From positions 119,381 to 183,380 of the forward strand of contig UQYL01000001.1 of NCBI GenBank assembly GCA_900545365.1: a stretch of 64,000 bases of DNA. The letters run 5' to 3'. This DNA comes from an uncultured Dialister sp. GTDB taxonomy: Bacteria > Bacillota > Negativicutes > Veillonellales > Dialisteraceae. Position 1 is the stretch's first letter. Every line of letters starts with the position of its first letter. Below, piece after piece: positions 17,071 to 26,242 of the stretch. Under the pieces are notes generated by a model. That model was given only the letters and a program-made list of their open reading frames with translations. It had not been told where the DNA came from and did not search any database. Both the position numbers and the translations under genes were made by a program.

Positions 17071-18590
17071 TCTGCCTCCAGGATGCGGTAGAACGCGTCC
17101 ATGTCAAAATTCCTGCGCACAGCCGATGCCAGACGGTCAAATTCAGATTCCTTGTATTCTCTGTAACGGAATTCCACCGGTCTGTCCGCAAGACCTTTCC
17201 GGCGGCGCAGCGCATTGATCAGACTCCGCCGCAGTTCATCATTATCCAAAATGCCATGGCAGTACGTCCCGAATACATTGCCCGCATTATTGATATAGCC
17301 ATCCCGGATATCCATGCTCACGCCGCTTCTGGACGTAATATGGAACAGGCTCCGCGCCGGGCCTGTCAGCATCGTCTCGCCCATGTGTATCTCATACGCC
17401 CGGAGCGATTCGCCGGAGAAATTCATATCGAGGAACGGCAGACTGTCGCAGCGGCATTCCACCTGATACGTATTCTTTTCCCCCTGCATGGATGTCACCG
17501 TCGGCAGGAGTCCGAGACCTTCCACCTCATCATTTTCGCTTTCCACATGCAGCGGATCGCACACCTTTTCTCCCAGCATCTGATATCCGCCGCAGATGCC
17601 GATTACAGGAACACCCTTTTCCGCCATTTCCCGGATCTCGCGGGCATATCCGCTGCGGTGCAGGTACAGCAGATCTTCTGTCGTATTTTTGCTGCCCGGC
17701 AGAATGATCAGATCCGGATCCCCGATGAGATCGCCCTTCTGCACGAACCGCACATTGACGTCCGGCTCACGGGACAGAGCGTCAAAGTCCGTAAAATTGG
17801 AGATTTTCGGCGTCTGGATCACGGCAATGTGAATCTCTCTCATGACGTGATCAGAAGGAATATCCTGCAAAGAAACGGAATCTTCATCATCGATGCCCAG
17901 CTTATCCAGATATGGAAGCACACCGAGAACAGGAATCCCCGTTTTCTCTTTCAAAAAAGTAAGTGCCGGTTCAAGCAGAGTAATATCTCCGCGGAATTTA
18001 TTAATGATCAGCCCCTTGACGAGCGCCCGCTCCTCCGGCTCGAGAAGTTCCAGCGTCCCGACAATAGATGCCAGCGCGCCGCCGCGGTCAATATCCGCGA
18101 TCAGGAAGACCGGTGCGCGCATCGTTTTTGCGATGCGCATATTGACAATATCATTTTGTTTCAGATTGACTTCTGCCGGGCTGCCTGCGCCTTCGATCAC
18201 GATCATATCAAAGTGCGATTCCATATAATCGATCGCATGCAGTACCGAATCCCATGCTTTCTGACTGTAGCTGTCCTGATATTCGCGGGCACTGTAATTT
18301 CCTACAGACTTCCCCAGAAGGATGACCTGCGAGCAGGAATTGCCCGTCGGTTTCAGAAGCACCGGATTCATTTCCACGACAGGATCCACGCCCGCCGCTT
18401 CCGCCTGCGCCACGGTCGAGCGGCCCATCTCTCCGCCTTCTCTGGTCACATACGAATTGAGCGCCATGTTCTGTGCTTTAAAAGGCCCCACATGATATCC
18501 GTCCTGCTTCAAAATGCGGCAGAACGCTGTCGTCAGAATGCTTTTCCCCACATGAGAACTCGTTCCCTGAAACATGATTTTTTTTGCCAT
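17067..18590 (-). CDS. cobQ: Adenosylcobyric acid synthase
   Basis: Glutamine-dependent amidation of four carboxyl groups of adenosylcobyrinic acid a,c-diamide. 507 residues: an N-terminal dethiobiotin-synthetase-like ATPase domain (GTSSHVGKSILTTAFCRIL at about 9-27, PFKAQNMALNS near 40) and a C-terminal class I amidotransferase domain with the nucleophile in GICGGYQMLG (near 333) and the His in TYCHGILDN (near 438). Its ATG shares one base with the cobU stop codon. Confidence 0.96.
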   Translation of the reverse strand: MAKKIMFQGTSSHVGKSILTTAFCRILKQDGYHVGPFKAQNMALNSYVTREGGEMGRSTVAQAEAAGVDPVVEMNPVLLKPTGNSCSQVILLGKSVGNYSAREYQDSYSQKAWDSVLHAIDYMESHFDMIVIEGAGSPAEVNLKQNDIVNMRIAKTMRAPVFLIADIDRGGALASIVGTLELLEPEERALVKGLIINKFRGDITLLEPALTFLKEKTGIPVLGVLPYLDKLGIDDEDSVSLQDIPSDHVMREIHIAVIQTPKISNFTDFDALSREPDVNVRFVQKGDLIGDPDLIILPGSKNTTEDLLYLHRSGYAREIREMAEKGVPVIGICGGYQMLGEKVCDPLHVESENDEVEGLGLLPTVTSMQGEKNTYQVECRCDSLPFLDMNFSGESLRAYEIHMGETMLTGPARSLFHITSRSGVSMDIRDGYINNAGNVFGTYCHGILDNDELRRSLINALRRRKGLADRPVEFRYREYKESEFDRLASAVRRNFDMDAFYRILEAE

Positions 18591-19180
18591 TATAAACGCA
18601 CCTCACTCCTCTTGAGATCGATTGTAATACCGGCAACTGACAGATAGGCTTTATCTGCGCGAGCAGCGATGTACTGGTTGGCCAGACCAACAAGATCTCT
18701 GTATACCCGGCTCATCGCGTTTCCCGGCACGATCCCCATGCCGAGCTCGTCAGATACGAAAATGATTTCCTTTCCCTGAAATTTGGAAATCACCGCAAAC
18801 ATCTGATCCAGATCCCGCTGAAGCACAGTCCGAAGCACTTCCAGATCAGATACCCCCAGTGTCTCTGCTCCGCGGAAATTGATATGATCCATGAGCAGAT
18901 TGCTCACATACATGGTAATACAGTCAAACAGTACCGCATCCGATTCCCGAAGGATCGTTTCCATCATTCCGCCCGCTTCGTGCATCACTTCAAAAGTTTT
19001 CCAGTCCGCTGGCCGGCGTTCTCTGTGCACCATGACCCGATACTTCATTTCATCGTCCAGTATCTGGCTGGTCGCCACATATCCTTTTCTTTCTCCGGAA
19101 GCTCTGTACATGAGTTTCTCCGCAAATTCGCTTTTCCCGCTCCTCGCGCCGCCCATGACAAGGATGATCTGATTTTTCAT
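18590..19180 (-). CDS. cobU: Bifunctional adenosylcobinamide kinase/guanylyltransferase
   Basis: Phosphorylates adenosylcobinamide and transfers GMP to it. 196 residues. The P-loop VMGGARSGKSEFAEKL is at about 8-23; the guanylylated His region (RVMVHRERRPADWKTFE near 48-64) and DELGMGIVP near 146 are present. First gene of the seven-gene cobalamin operon, with GGAGG close before the ATG. No cobalamin riboswitch was recognised in the roughly 240 bases upstream. Confidence 0.95.
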   Translation of the reverse strand: MKNQIILVMGGARSGKSEFAEKLMYRASGERKGYVATSQILDDEMKYRVMVHRERRPADWKTFEVMHEAGGMMETILRESDAVLFDCITMYVSNLLMDHINFRGAETLGVSDLEVLRTVLQRDLDQMFAVISKFQGKEIIFVSDELGMGIVPGNAMSRVYRDLVGLANQYIAARADKAYLSVAGITIDLKRSEVRL

Positions 19181-19459
19181 AACCGCCTCCTTTTCTGCTG
19201 AATGCCAAAAACACAGCCCGCTGTGCGGATTGAAATTAAAAATCTATTTATAAATAATACCATACCCGCAAAATGAACGCCAATTCACGGTATGCCCCCA
19301 TGACCGGCCTTCACTGTCCCTCCGCTTATTTCTTACCGCCAGATATTCCGCATTTTTTCTGTTTTTCCCCGTCCGCTGATACCCCGGCACGGCTATTCCA
19401 CAAGTCCGATCTTCTATGCTAAAATGAAGTTGCATTTCAAATGGAAAGGAAGATCACAC
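19181..19459. other. Divergent intergenic region between cobU and an orphan plus-strand gene
   Basis: About 280 bases with no gene. Minus strand: TTGGCG (19278-19283), 18 bases, TATTAT (19254-19259), a possible cobU promoter giving a leader of about 65 bases. Plus strand: an extended -10 TGCTAAAAT just before the orphan gene. I searched by eye for the conserved cobalamin riboswitch core and found none. Confidence 0.4.
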
Positions 19460-19831
19460 ATGGCTGACGAACAGCAGGAACTTTATCACGTATCACTTAT
19501 GCGCACGCTTTGGGAAAATATGTACAGCGGTACTGTTTTTGACTGCACCGATCATTACGTCGCACGGATCCGTCTGATCCTCGGCATCCCGCTCGACCGC
19601 AGCGAACTCCCGGAAAACGCGCCGGAAGCGCAGCCTTTTATTACGGTTCTCGTGGAAGACACGATCCTGACGCCGAAAGACGTTATCGATTTTGAAACCG
19701 TTCTTTCAAAAATCATCGCCAGAAAAGCAAGCAGCGAATCTTTCCGGCCCACCCGCTGCATGTTTTTCTATCCCAGCCCGGCAGACTGCTTCAAACAAGA
19801 AAGCGCGGTCCCGGAAGCGCCTCTCAATTAA
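19460..19831 (+). CDS. Hypothetical protein, orphan, 123 residues
   Basis: Not recognised. Soluble, mildly acidic, no signal peptide or membrane segment. Hydrophobic strands around FITVLVEDT and CMFFYPSP suggest a compact alpha/beta fold. The frame extends to an ATG at 19424, but an AGGAA site eight bases before the ATG at 19460 favours the shorter form starting MADEQQELYH. It is the only plus-strand gene in the first 49 kb and shares a bidirectional terminator with the convergent gene that follows. Confidence 0.7.
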   Translation: MADEQQELYHVSLMRTLWENMYSGTVFDCTDHYVARIRLILGIPLDRSELPENAPEAQPFITVLVEDTILTPKDVIDFETVLSKIIARKASSESFRPTRCMFFYPSPADCFKQESAVPEAPLN

Positions 19832-19836
19832 AGACA

Positions 19837-19883
19837 AGAAAAAACGCATCCTGTTCACTGAAAACAGAATGCGTTTTTTATTT
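19837..19883. terminator. Bidirectional terminator between convergent genes
   Basis: AAAAAACGCAT-C-CTGTT, short loop, AACAG-A-ATGCGTTTTTT: a long stem with A and T runs at the two ends, usable by both the plus gene ending at 19831 and the minus gene ending at 19896. Confidence 0.85.
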
Positions 19884-19895
19884 ACCGCTGAAAAA

Positions 19896-20273
19896 TTATT
19901 CCGTTTTTCCGGCTTTCGCTTTTTTTGATTCTTCAAATTCCGCCAGCAGTGCCTGATAATCATTTTCATCATACCCGTTGGCCGCCAGAATATATTCTTT
20001 CAGTTTTTTCCTCTGGTATGCCACGTTCATTGCGGACAGCTCGAAAGGATCCAGCGAGATCCGCGCAAGCATCTCTCCGGAAGCGGAATAACCGCAGATG
20101 CCGTCGCCGACCAGATCAAACAGCGGCATTTTTTTAACGGATACGCAAAATGTACGGAGGAATTTCTCTCCTTCTGCCGCCATTTTATCCCGCATCCGCT
20201 TATATTCCGCCGCTTTGTCGGAAGGAATGCGGAATCCGTCGACGATCGTAAATAAAGAATCTTTGTTTTTCAT
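19896..20273 (-). CDS. Hypothetical protein, 125 residues
   Basis: Not recognised. Begins MKNKDSLFTIVDGFRIPSDK, with a central segment VKKMPLFDLVGDGICGYSA and a helical, Lys/Glu-rich C-terminal half ending in a basic tail. No signal peptide or transmembrane helix. It stands alone between the bidirectional terminator and mutS2 and has its own short upstream gap. Codon use looks like its neighbours. Probably lineage-restricted, but that needs a search. Confidence 0.7.
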   Translation of the reverse strand: MKNKDSLFTIVDGFRIPSDKAAEYKRMRDKMAAEGEKFLRTFCVSVKKMPLFDLVGDGICGYSASGEMLARISLDPFELSAMNVAYQRKKLKEYILAANGYDENDYQALLAEFEESKKAKAGKTE

Positions 20274-20345
20274 CGTACTTCACACCTTTTACCTGTTTTC
20301 CACAATTATATCAGATTTCCGCGCAGAAACAGCGGTTATCCTGCC

Positions 20346-22706
20346 TTAAAAATAGACCTCTGTCACTCCAGCGCCTCCGTTCCGCACATCAGCCGTATGA
20401 AATTCGGAAACAAAATTCAGTGTGCGCAGATAGTCCTGAATCCCCCGGCGAAGCGCGCCGGTCCCTTTCCCGTGAATGATCTCTACTGGAGAAATGCCCG
20501 CCATTACGGCATCACTCAGGAATCTGTCCACCTGCGGGATCGCTTCGTCTACGGTCATCCCGATAATATTCAGACTTGTCTTTACAGTCCGCACGGTGCT
20601 GCCTCCCGTATAAGCGGCTTTCCTCACAGGTTCCGTCTTTACCGGTTTCGGCATATCTCTTGGTTCCGCCGCAAAACAATGCTCTGCGCCGACGGTCACC
20701 GTGAGGTTCCCACAGCTGACCGTCACTTTCTTCCCGGACACTTTCACGACAGTTCCCGCGCTTTCCAGCGTATCTACATAAACAGCCGTCCCTTTTTTCA
20801 GCGTTTCCGGATTGACCGGCTGCCGGGTCTGCCGTTCTCTGGGAATCTCCAGACTGTCTACTGCATTCCTGGCCTTGTCAATCTCCGTACTGAACCCCTG
20901 TTTCCCAGCTTTGGACGCCGCTTTTTTCAGCTCCTTGATGATCGTTTCTGACTGTACCCGGAGATCCCGTTTGATTCGCTCCGCCTCTTCCCTCGCCTTA
21001 TCCAGAATTTCCTTTTTACGATCCCGCATCTGTTCATTGGCCTGCGCCAGTTCGTTTCGAAGCGTTTCTGCTTCTCTCACACGATCGCGGAGTTCCGCTT
21101 TCTCTTTTTCCGTTTCCCGAATTTCTTTATTGAGCCGGGCCATGATCATTTCCATGTTATTCAGCGGAGATTCTTCTTTCAGAGCCTCTGCCCGCTGAAG
21201 AATATCCCCATTCATTCCAAGGCGGCGGCAGATATTGAATGCGTTGCTATTCCCCGCCATTCCGATGATCAGGTGGTATGTCGGCGCAAGGGTCTTTTCA
21301 TCAAACTCCACAAAAGCATTCTGTATTCCTTCTGTCTCATAGGCCAGTTTTTTCATCTCGCTGAAATGAGACGTAATGATGGCAGGCGTTTTCCTGCGGT
21401 TCAGGTATTCCGCAACAGCCTGAGCCAGCGCCGCGCCCTCAATGGGATCCGTCCCGCTTCCCAGTTCATCCAGAAGGACGAGATCCTTTTCTCCGCACTG
21501 ATCGAGAAAATCCGCCATCTGCGTAATATAACTGGAAAATGTGGATAAATTGTATTGGATGCTCTGGTCATCGCCGATCACCGCATAAACGTGCTCATAT
21601 ACCGGCAGCCGGGTACCTTCCTGAGCTGGAATAAAAAGTCCTGCCTGATTCATGAGCGCAAAAAGACCCAGCGTTTTCATGGCGATGGTCTTGCCGCCGG
21701 CATTGGAGCCGGTAATGACAAGGATCCGAAAATCCCTCCCCAGATGCAGATCGATCGGCACCGCTTTTTTCTCATTGATCAGCGGATGGCGGGCCTGAAT
21801 CAGTTCGGCGCATCCTTTCCGGTCAGGAATCGCTTTTACCGCTTTCATGGACAGAGCAAGACTGCCCCTTGCGAAGATCAATTCCAGATTCGTCGCCGCC
21901 CGGCAATTCTCCTGAATGTGCGCCGCCTCTTTCTTCACTGCCTCTGAAAGCCCGTGAAGGATTTCCTGAATTTCCTGTTTTTCCTGCACGCCAAGTTCTG
22001 CCAGATCATTATTCAGCTGTACCGAAAGCATCGGTTCCATGAAAAGCGTCTGTCCCGTAGACGACCTGTCGTGAACAATCCCTTCAAATTTATAGCGGTA
22101 TTCCGCTTTGACTGGCACTACGTATCTTCCGTTCCTCTGAGTGATGATCGCATCCTGGAAGTACGACGCCAGATCTTTATCCTGGAGAAGATGCTGGAAG
22201 GATCGGCGCAGCCGCTCTTTGAGCAGGGCTTTTTCCGTGCGGATCCGCGCCAGTTTCGGCGACGCGCTGTCCTGAATCTCACCATGTTCTCCGAAAACTT
22301 TTCTGATCTGCGCCGTCAGCGCGTCCGTCGGGATGATGGTTCTTGTCAGTTCATACAAAACGGGATATATGGCGGCCTTTTCCCCCATAAAATACCGGTT
22401 CATCTTTCTGTACGTTTCCAGCGACGCGCAGAGATCCATGAGTTCCTGCGGCATCAGAATGATATTTTTCTTCGCCTTTGACAGAGATTCCCGTATATCG
22501 TGTGTTTCGCCCAGCGGAGATGTAATTTCCCGCTGCAGACAGATGACCGCTTCTTCCGTTTCATCAAGCAGACGTTCCGTAATCTCCGCATAAGCCGACG
22601 GCTTCCAGCTTTTCGCCATTTCCTTCGCCAGCACAGATACCGCATGCTCTGCCAGCAATTTCTGGATTTCATGAAATTCCAGCGTATGCAAAATATCGGT
22701 TGTCAT
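20346..22706 (-). CDS. mutS2: MutS2 family ATPase/endonuclease
   Basis: MutS-like ATPase with a C-terminal Smr nuclease domain; in Firmicutes it acts on recombination intermediates and on collided ribosomes, not in mismatch repair. 786 residues: core and clamp helices (1-310), Walker A TGSNAGGKTIAMKTLGL near 330-346, Walker B LVLLDELGSGTDP near 408, a long charged coiled coil (about 515-620), a KOW-like segment near 635-680, and the Smr motif HGKGTGALRRGIQDYL near 747. GAGG precedes its ATG, two bases after the U32 gene stop. Confidence 0.96.
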   Translation of the reverse strand: MTTDILHTLEFHEIQKLLAEHAVSVLAKEMAKSWKPSAYAEITERLLDETEEAVICLQREITSPLGETHDIRESLSKAKKNIILMPQELMDLCASLETYRKMNRYFMGEKAAIYPVLYELTRTIIPTDALTAQIRKVFGEHGEIQDSASPKLARIRTEKALLKERLRRSFQHLLQDKDLASYFQDAIITQRNGRYVVPVKAEYRYKFEGIVHDRSSTGQTLFMEPMLSVQLNNDLAELGVQEKQEIQEILHGLSEAVKKEAAHIQENCRAATNLELIFARGSLALSMKAVKAIPDRKGCAELIQARHPLINEKKAVPIDLHLGRDFRILVITGSNAGGKTIAMKTLGLFALMNQAGLFIPAQEGTRLPVYEHVYAVIGDDQSIQYNLSTFSSYITQMADFLDQCGEKDLVLLDELGSGTDPIEGAALAQAVAEYLNRRKTPAIITSHFSEMKKLAYETEGIQNAFVEFDEKTLAPTYHLIIGMAGNSNAFNICRRLGMNGDILQRAEALKEESPLNNMEMIMARLNKEIRETEKEKAELRDRVREAETLRNELAQANEQMRDRKKEILDKAREEAERIKRDLRVQSETIIKELKKAASKAGKQGFSTEIDKARNAVDSLEIPRERQTRQPVNPETLKKGTAVYVDTLESAGTVVKVSGKKVTVSCGNLTVTVGAEHCFAAEPRDMPKPVKTEPVRKAAYTGGSTVRTVKTSLNIIGMTVDEAIPQVDRFLSDAVMAGISPVEIIHGKGTGALRRGIQDYLRTLNFVSEFHTADVRNGGAGVTEVYF

Positions 22707-22708
22707 CG

Positions 22709-25159
22709 TTACCTCTTCGTGTTCTGGGAATCTGCTCCGTTTCTTGCCGGATGGCTGTCCTGCAGAATTCCCCTGAAAAAATGCCCCCTCGTTCCTGATT
22801 CTTTATTTTGTACGGAAGCCGGATTTTTTATGGCTTCCGCAAACGAACGGCACAGCGTACCTGCATCTTCATCCGTCCCCCTTACGTCAATACAGAACCG
22901 ACGGAGGCCTGCGCGTACAAGACTGCCCATGTACGGCCTCATATCAAGGATCTCGCTGTTCAGAATATGCATATGGCACCATTCATCGGTCCGAACCGGG
23001 AACAGCCGGTTTCTCTGATCTTTCAGAAAATATCTGTCTTTCATGCAGGGAGCAGGACAATGCGTCTTATCTGTTCCGCCTAGGACAGAATTGATCACGC
23101 AATATTCGGAGATCATCATCTCCGTACGTCCATACACGACAGCCCCAGCCGGTATTCCCAAAGCCGTTATATTCCTGATCTGATTCAGCGTCAGTTCCTG
23201 AGACAGCCACACAAAAGAAAGGCCCCAGTCAGCCGCCTCTTTTATCGCCTGACCATTAAAAATATTCAGTGACGGGCCGCCTTCCAGTGCGACGGATTCC
23301 GGCAAGGCCTCTGCCCACAAACGCGCTCCCGGAAACTGGATCTCCATGGCATCCGGCCTCAGCTGCCCCAGCCGTATAAATTCACTGCGGCAGGCAGATA
23401 GATTTTCCTCACGCACCACGCGGGGCGATGAAAAGACTACGGGAATCCCCAGCGCCCGGCCCCTCTCCAGCACGGTCTGATAATCGCGAAGCGGAATCTT
23501 CTTATGCAAAAAAGATTCCCCTCCGAAAATGATCCGTCCGGCTCCTCCGCTCATCGCGGACAAAGCCTGTTCCACGGAATCCGTACGCACGGCCAATTCC
23601 ATTGATTCCCTGCCGGGGCGTACCGCGGCCGCTTTCCATACGGACGTTTCTTCAGCAACGGGTCTTCTGCGGAACACAGATTCTTCCCGCTGTGTTTCCA
23701 GATATTGCACGGCATCCTGGCGCAGGTGATTCAGGACACTCTGCGGAGTCATACATCCTTCATTTCTGATCTCCGCTTTTTCCAACCGAAACAGCGTATT
23801 GCCCAGCCGGGAAAGCTGCTTCCGAATGACAGCATCTTCCGTAACGCGGCTGACTGCTTTTTCGGCAATATATTCTGAAAAAACCGTCCCTTCATGACCA
23901 TCAGCATCCGCAAAAGAAAGTGTAATCTGTTTCCCCGGTACCGCCGACAGCTGGAAGAAAACGGGAATTTTCCGTTTCATCTCTTTCAGGGAAAACCGCT
24001 GTTCTGCTTTTTTCAAATGCCAGAATACGGGCGTATTTTTTATCGGCTTTCTTTCGCAGGCCGCTTCAAAATACGTATCCTTCTTCTGTATTTTGTCCGC
24101 CGGAAGAAAGGCCATATTCCTCGCTTCCGTAATATAAGAAATACCTGTGATCTCGCCGGACTCATGAACCGCTTCCGCGGAGAAAAGGAAGGTTTTCCCT
24201 CTGACGCGCATAACTTTCCCGGCAGGTATGCCGTGATTTCCCGGCGCAAATTCAGTAATCATCGCACGGCTTTCTGTATGATCGTAATATCCGTGCGTAT
24301 ATCCGCGGTTAAAATATTCTTTCATACCGCGAAATAAAGATTCTTCATCCGTTTCTTTCCCCTTCTGCAGAGCATTTATCGCGGTGCGGTAGGAAGAAAC
24401 AACGGCATATACATAATCCGGGCTTTTCATTCTGCCCTCGATCTTCAAAGACGCCACGCCGGCCTCCCGCAACTCGCGGAGCCGATCCAGTCCGGTCATA
24501 TCTTTCAGGCTCAAAAGATAAGGGCCGCAATCTTCAGAAAACACATGCCCCTTCGCATTGACAAGATCGTAAGGAAGACGGCAGGGCTGTGCGCAGGCCC
24601 CGCGATTCCCGCTTCTGCCTCCGATGAAACTACTCATAAGGCACTGCCCTGAATAGCAGACACACAGCGCACCATGGACGAATACTTCAATTTCCATATC
24701 GGTCTGCGAGGCAATCTGTCGGATCTCTTTCAGTGACAATTCTCTCGACAGCACCGCTCTTTTAAAATTCAGATTCTTCAGGAAATTGACGCCGTCAAGA
24801 TTTGATACAGTCATCTGTGTGCTGGCATGCAAAGGAATATCCGGGGCCAACTCCCGTACTTCTCTTGCCACGCCAATATCCTGCACAAGCAGCCCATCAA
24901 TACGAAGTGAATCCAGAAACTTCAGGTACTCTCTCAGCGCATCCCATTCTGAATCGGCAATCAGCGTATTCAGTGTAATGTACACAGGAACTCCCAGCAC
25001 ATGGCACATTTTTACAGCGTCAATCATTTCTTCTTCTGTAAAATTGGCCGCATATTTTCTGGCACTGAATAATTTCCCGCCCATGTATATGGCGTCTGCT
25101 CCCGCCTCCAGAGCAGCGATCAACTGTTCTTTCGAGCCGGCCGGCGCAAGAAGTTCCAT
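22709..25159 (-). CDS. U32 family peptidase (long form, RlhA/YdcP-like)
   Basis: 816 residues. The N-terminal TIM-barrel region opens with MELLAPAGSKEQLIAALEAG and contains the U32 signature with clustered cysteines (CVCYSGQCLMSSFIGGRSGNRGACAQPCR compressed, near 169-195). A middle collagenase-like DUF3656-type segment and a second barrel-like part (about 520-780) with further Cys (HCPAPCMKDRYFL) follow. Relatives are tRNA or rRNA hydroxylation factors that use an Fe-S cluster; which RNA is modified here is unknown. GGAGGGG precedes the ATG. Confidence 0.88.
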   Translation of the reverse strand: MELLAPAGSKEQLIAALEAGADAIYMGGKLFSARKYAANFTEEEMIDAVKMCHVLGVPVYITLNTLIADSEWDALREYLKFLDSLRIDGLLVQDIGVAREVRELAPDIPLHASTQMTVSNLDGVNFLKNLNFKRAVLSRELSLKEIRQIASQTDMEIEVFVHGALCVCYSGQCLMSSFIGGRSGNRGACAQPCRLPYDLVNAKGHVFSEDCGPYLLSLKDMTGLDRLRELREAGVASLKIEGRMKSPDYVYAVVSSYRTAINALQKGKETDEESLFRGMKEYFNRGYTHGYYDHTESRAMITEFAPGNHGIPAGKVMRVRGKTFLFSAEAVHESGEITGISYITEARNMAFLPADKIQKKDTYFEAACERKPIKNTPVFWHLKKAEQRFSLKEMKRKIPVFFQLSAVPGKQITLSFADADGHEGTVFSEYIAEKAVSRVTEDAVIRKQLSRLGNTLFRLEKAEIRNEGCMTPQSVLNHLRQDAVQYLETQREESVFRRRPVAEETSVWKAAAVRPGRESMELAVRTDSVEQALSAMSGGAGRIIFGGESFLHKKIPLRDYQTVLERGRALGIPVVFSSPRVVREENLSACRSEFIRLGQLRPDAMEIQFPGARLWAEALPESVALEGGPSLNIFNGQAIKEAADWGLSFVWLSQELTLNQIRNITALGIPAGAVVYGRTEMMISEYCVINSVLGGTDKTHCPAPCMKDRYFLKDQRNRLFPVRTDEWCHMHILNSEILDMRPYMGSLVRAGLRRFCIDVRGTDEDAGTLCRSFAEAIKNPASVQNKESGTRGHFFRGILQDSHPARNGADSQNTKR

Positions 25160-25200
25160 TTTCCCCTCCGCTTACTTCTTTCAAATGCAAATTTAAATGT

Positions 25201-25206
25201 ATTATA
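25201..25206 (-). promoter_or_regulatory. -10 element upstream of the U32 peptidase gene
   Basis: Perfect TATAAT on the minus strand, about 40 bases before the ATG; the best -35 at 17 bases is only CTGAAT. Low to moderate support. Confidence 0.4.
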
Positions 25207-25231
25207 CAACAGAACCACACCACATTCAGCC

Positions 25232-25267
25232 AAAAGAAAAGATACAGCCAATATTTGACTGTATCTT
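25232..25267 (-). terminator. Terminator after the cobalamin adenosyltransferase gene
   Basis: Minus-strand AAAGATACAG, 11-base loop, CTGTATCTTT followed by TCTTTT. About 25 bases after the stop codon at 25292. Confidence 0.8.
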
Positions 25268-25291
25268 TCATTCAGAATCAAAACAGCGCTT

Positions 25292-25795
25292 TTATTTTAC
25301 TTCGCTTTCATACCGGGACAGGATGAAGCAGAGATCAGAGAGGCGGTTCAGATATTTCAGATCCGATTCGTGGATTTCTTCCGTCTCACTGAGTTTCCAC
25401 ATCAGCCGTTCTGCTCTGCGCACGACAGTTCTCGCCATATCCAGCGGCGCAGAACTTTGAGCCTCGCCAGGAACGATAAAATGATTGAGCGGCGCGAGTT
25501 CCGCATCGTACGTATCGATGATCTGTTCCAGCCCGGTCACATGAGCATCCGTAATACCGGCCTCTTTTCCGATGCTCGCCACATCCGCCATCAGAAGCCA
25601 GAGCTCTTTCTGAATCTTAAAAATCGTTTCCTTTACATTGTCATGAACCGCAAATGCACGGGCCATCCCCAACACAGAATCGGCCTCGTCAATGGTACCA
25701 TACGTTTCCACCCGGACACTGGCTTTTGATACCCTTTCGCCAGTATAGAGACTTGTCTTCCCTTTATCTCCGGTACGAGTATAGACCTTTGCCAT
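25292..25795 (-). CDS. pduO: PduO-type ATP:cob(I)alamin adenosyltransferase
   Basis: Transfers the adenosyl group of ATP to cob(I)alamin or cobinamide. 167 residues, trimeric helical-bundle family. N-terminal YTRTGDKGKTSLYTGERVSK, the VETYGTIDEADSVLG segment, and the conserved arginine helix ARTVVRRAERL near residue 120 are all present. It lies apart from the cobalamin operon (12.7-19.2 kb), after ndk with a 10-base gap. It would supply the adenosylated corrinoids used by CobQ, CbiB and CobU. Confidence 0.93.
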   Translation of the reverse strand: MAKVYTRTGDKGKTSLYTGERVSKASVRVETYGTIDEADSVLGMARAFAVHDNVKETIFKIQKELWLLMADVASIGKEAGITDAHVTGLEQIIDTYDAELAPLNHFIVPGEAQSSAPLDMARTVVRRAERLMWKLSETEEIHESDLKYLNRLSDLCFILSRYESEVK

Positions 25796-25805
25796 GACAA
25801 TTACC

Positions 25806-26225
25806 TCAGTCCGCTAATTCCGGGAACCAGAGTCCGATTTCTCTTGCCGCAGTTTCCGGCGCATCGGATGCGTGAACAACATTTTCATCAATGGACGTCG
25901 CGAAATCACCGCGGATAGAGCCGGGGACCGCTTTCAGCGGATCCGTTGCGCCATTGATCTGACGTACAGCAGCAACCGCATTTTCCCCTTCGATAACCAT
26001 AGCCAGCACCGGGCCGGACGTAATGAAAACGATCAGATCGTTGAAGAAGCCTTTCCCTTCATGTTCCGCATAGTGTTTTTTAGCCAGTTCTACCGGCACC
26101 TGGATCATCTTAATCGCTTTAATAGAAAGCCCTTTGCGTTCAAAACGAGCGATCACTTCGCCGCAAATGTGTTTCTTGACTCCGTCCGGTTTCACAAGAA
26201 CCAGTGTTTCTTCCATGTTTGCCAT
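25806..26225 (-). CDS. ndk: Nucleoside diphosphate kinase
   Basis: Equilibrates nucleoside di- and triphosphates through a phosphohistidine. 139 residues. LVLVKPDGVKK near the N-terminus, GPVLAMVIEGENAV in the middle, and the active-site NVVHASDAPETA (His near 116) are canonical. AAGGAGG lies seven bases before the ATG. Placed between htpX and the adenosyltransferase gene, probably in one transcript. Confidence 0.97.
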   Translation of the reverse strand: MANMEETLVLVKPDGVKKHICGEVIARFERKGLSIKAIKMIQVPVELAKKHYAEHEGKGFFNDLIVFITSGPVLAMVIEGENAVAAVRQINGATDPLKAVPGSIRGDFATSIDENVVHASDAPETAAREIGLWFPELAD

Positions 26226-26242
26226 CAGAAAACCTCCTTAAA

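Noticed and set aside
19181..19459. Cobalamin riboswitch before cobU
   Set aside because: No conserved core was found by eye; a covariance search would settle it.
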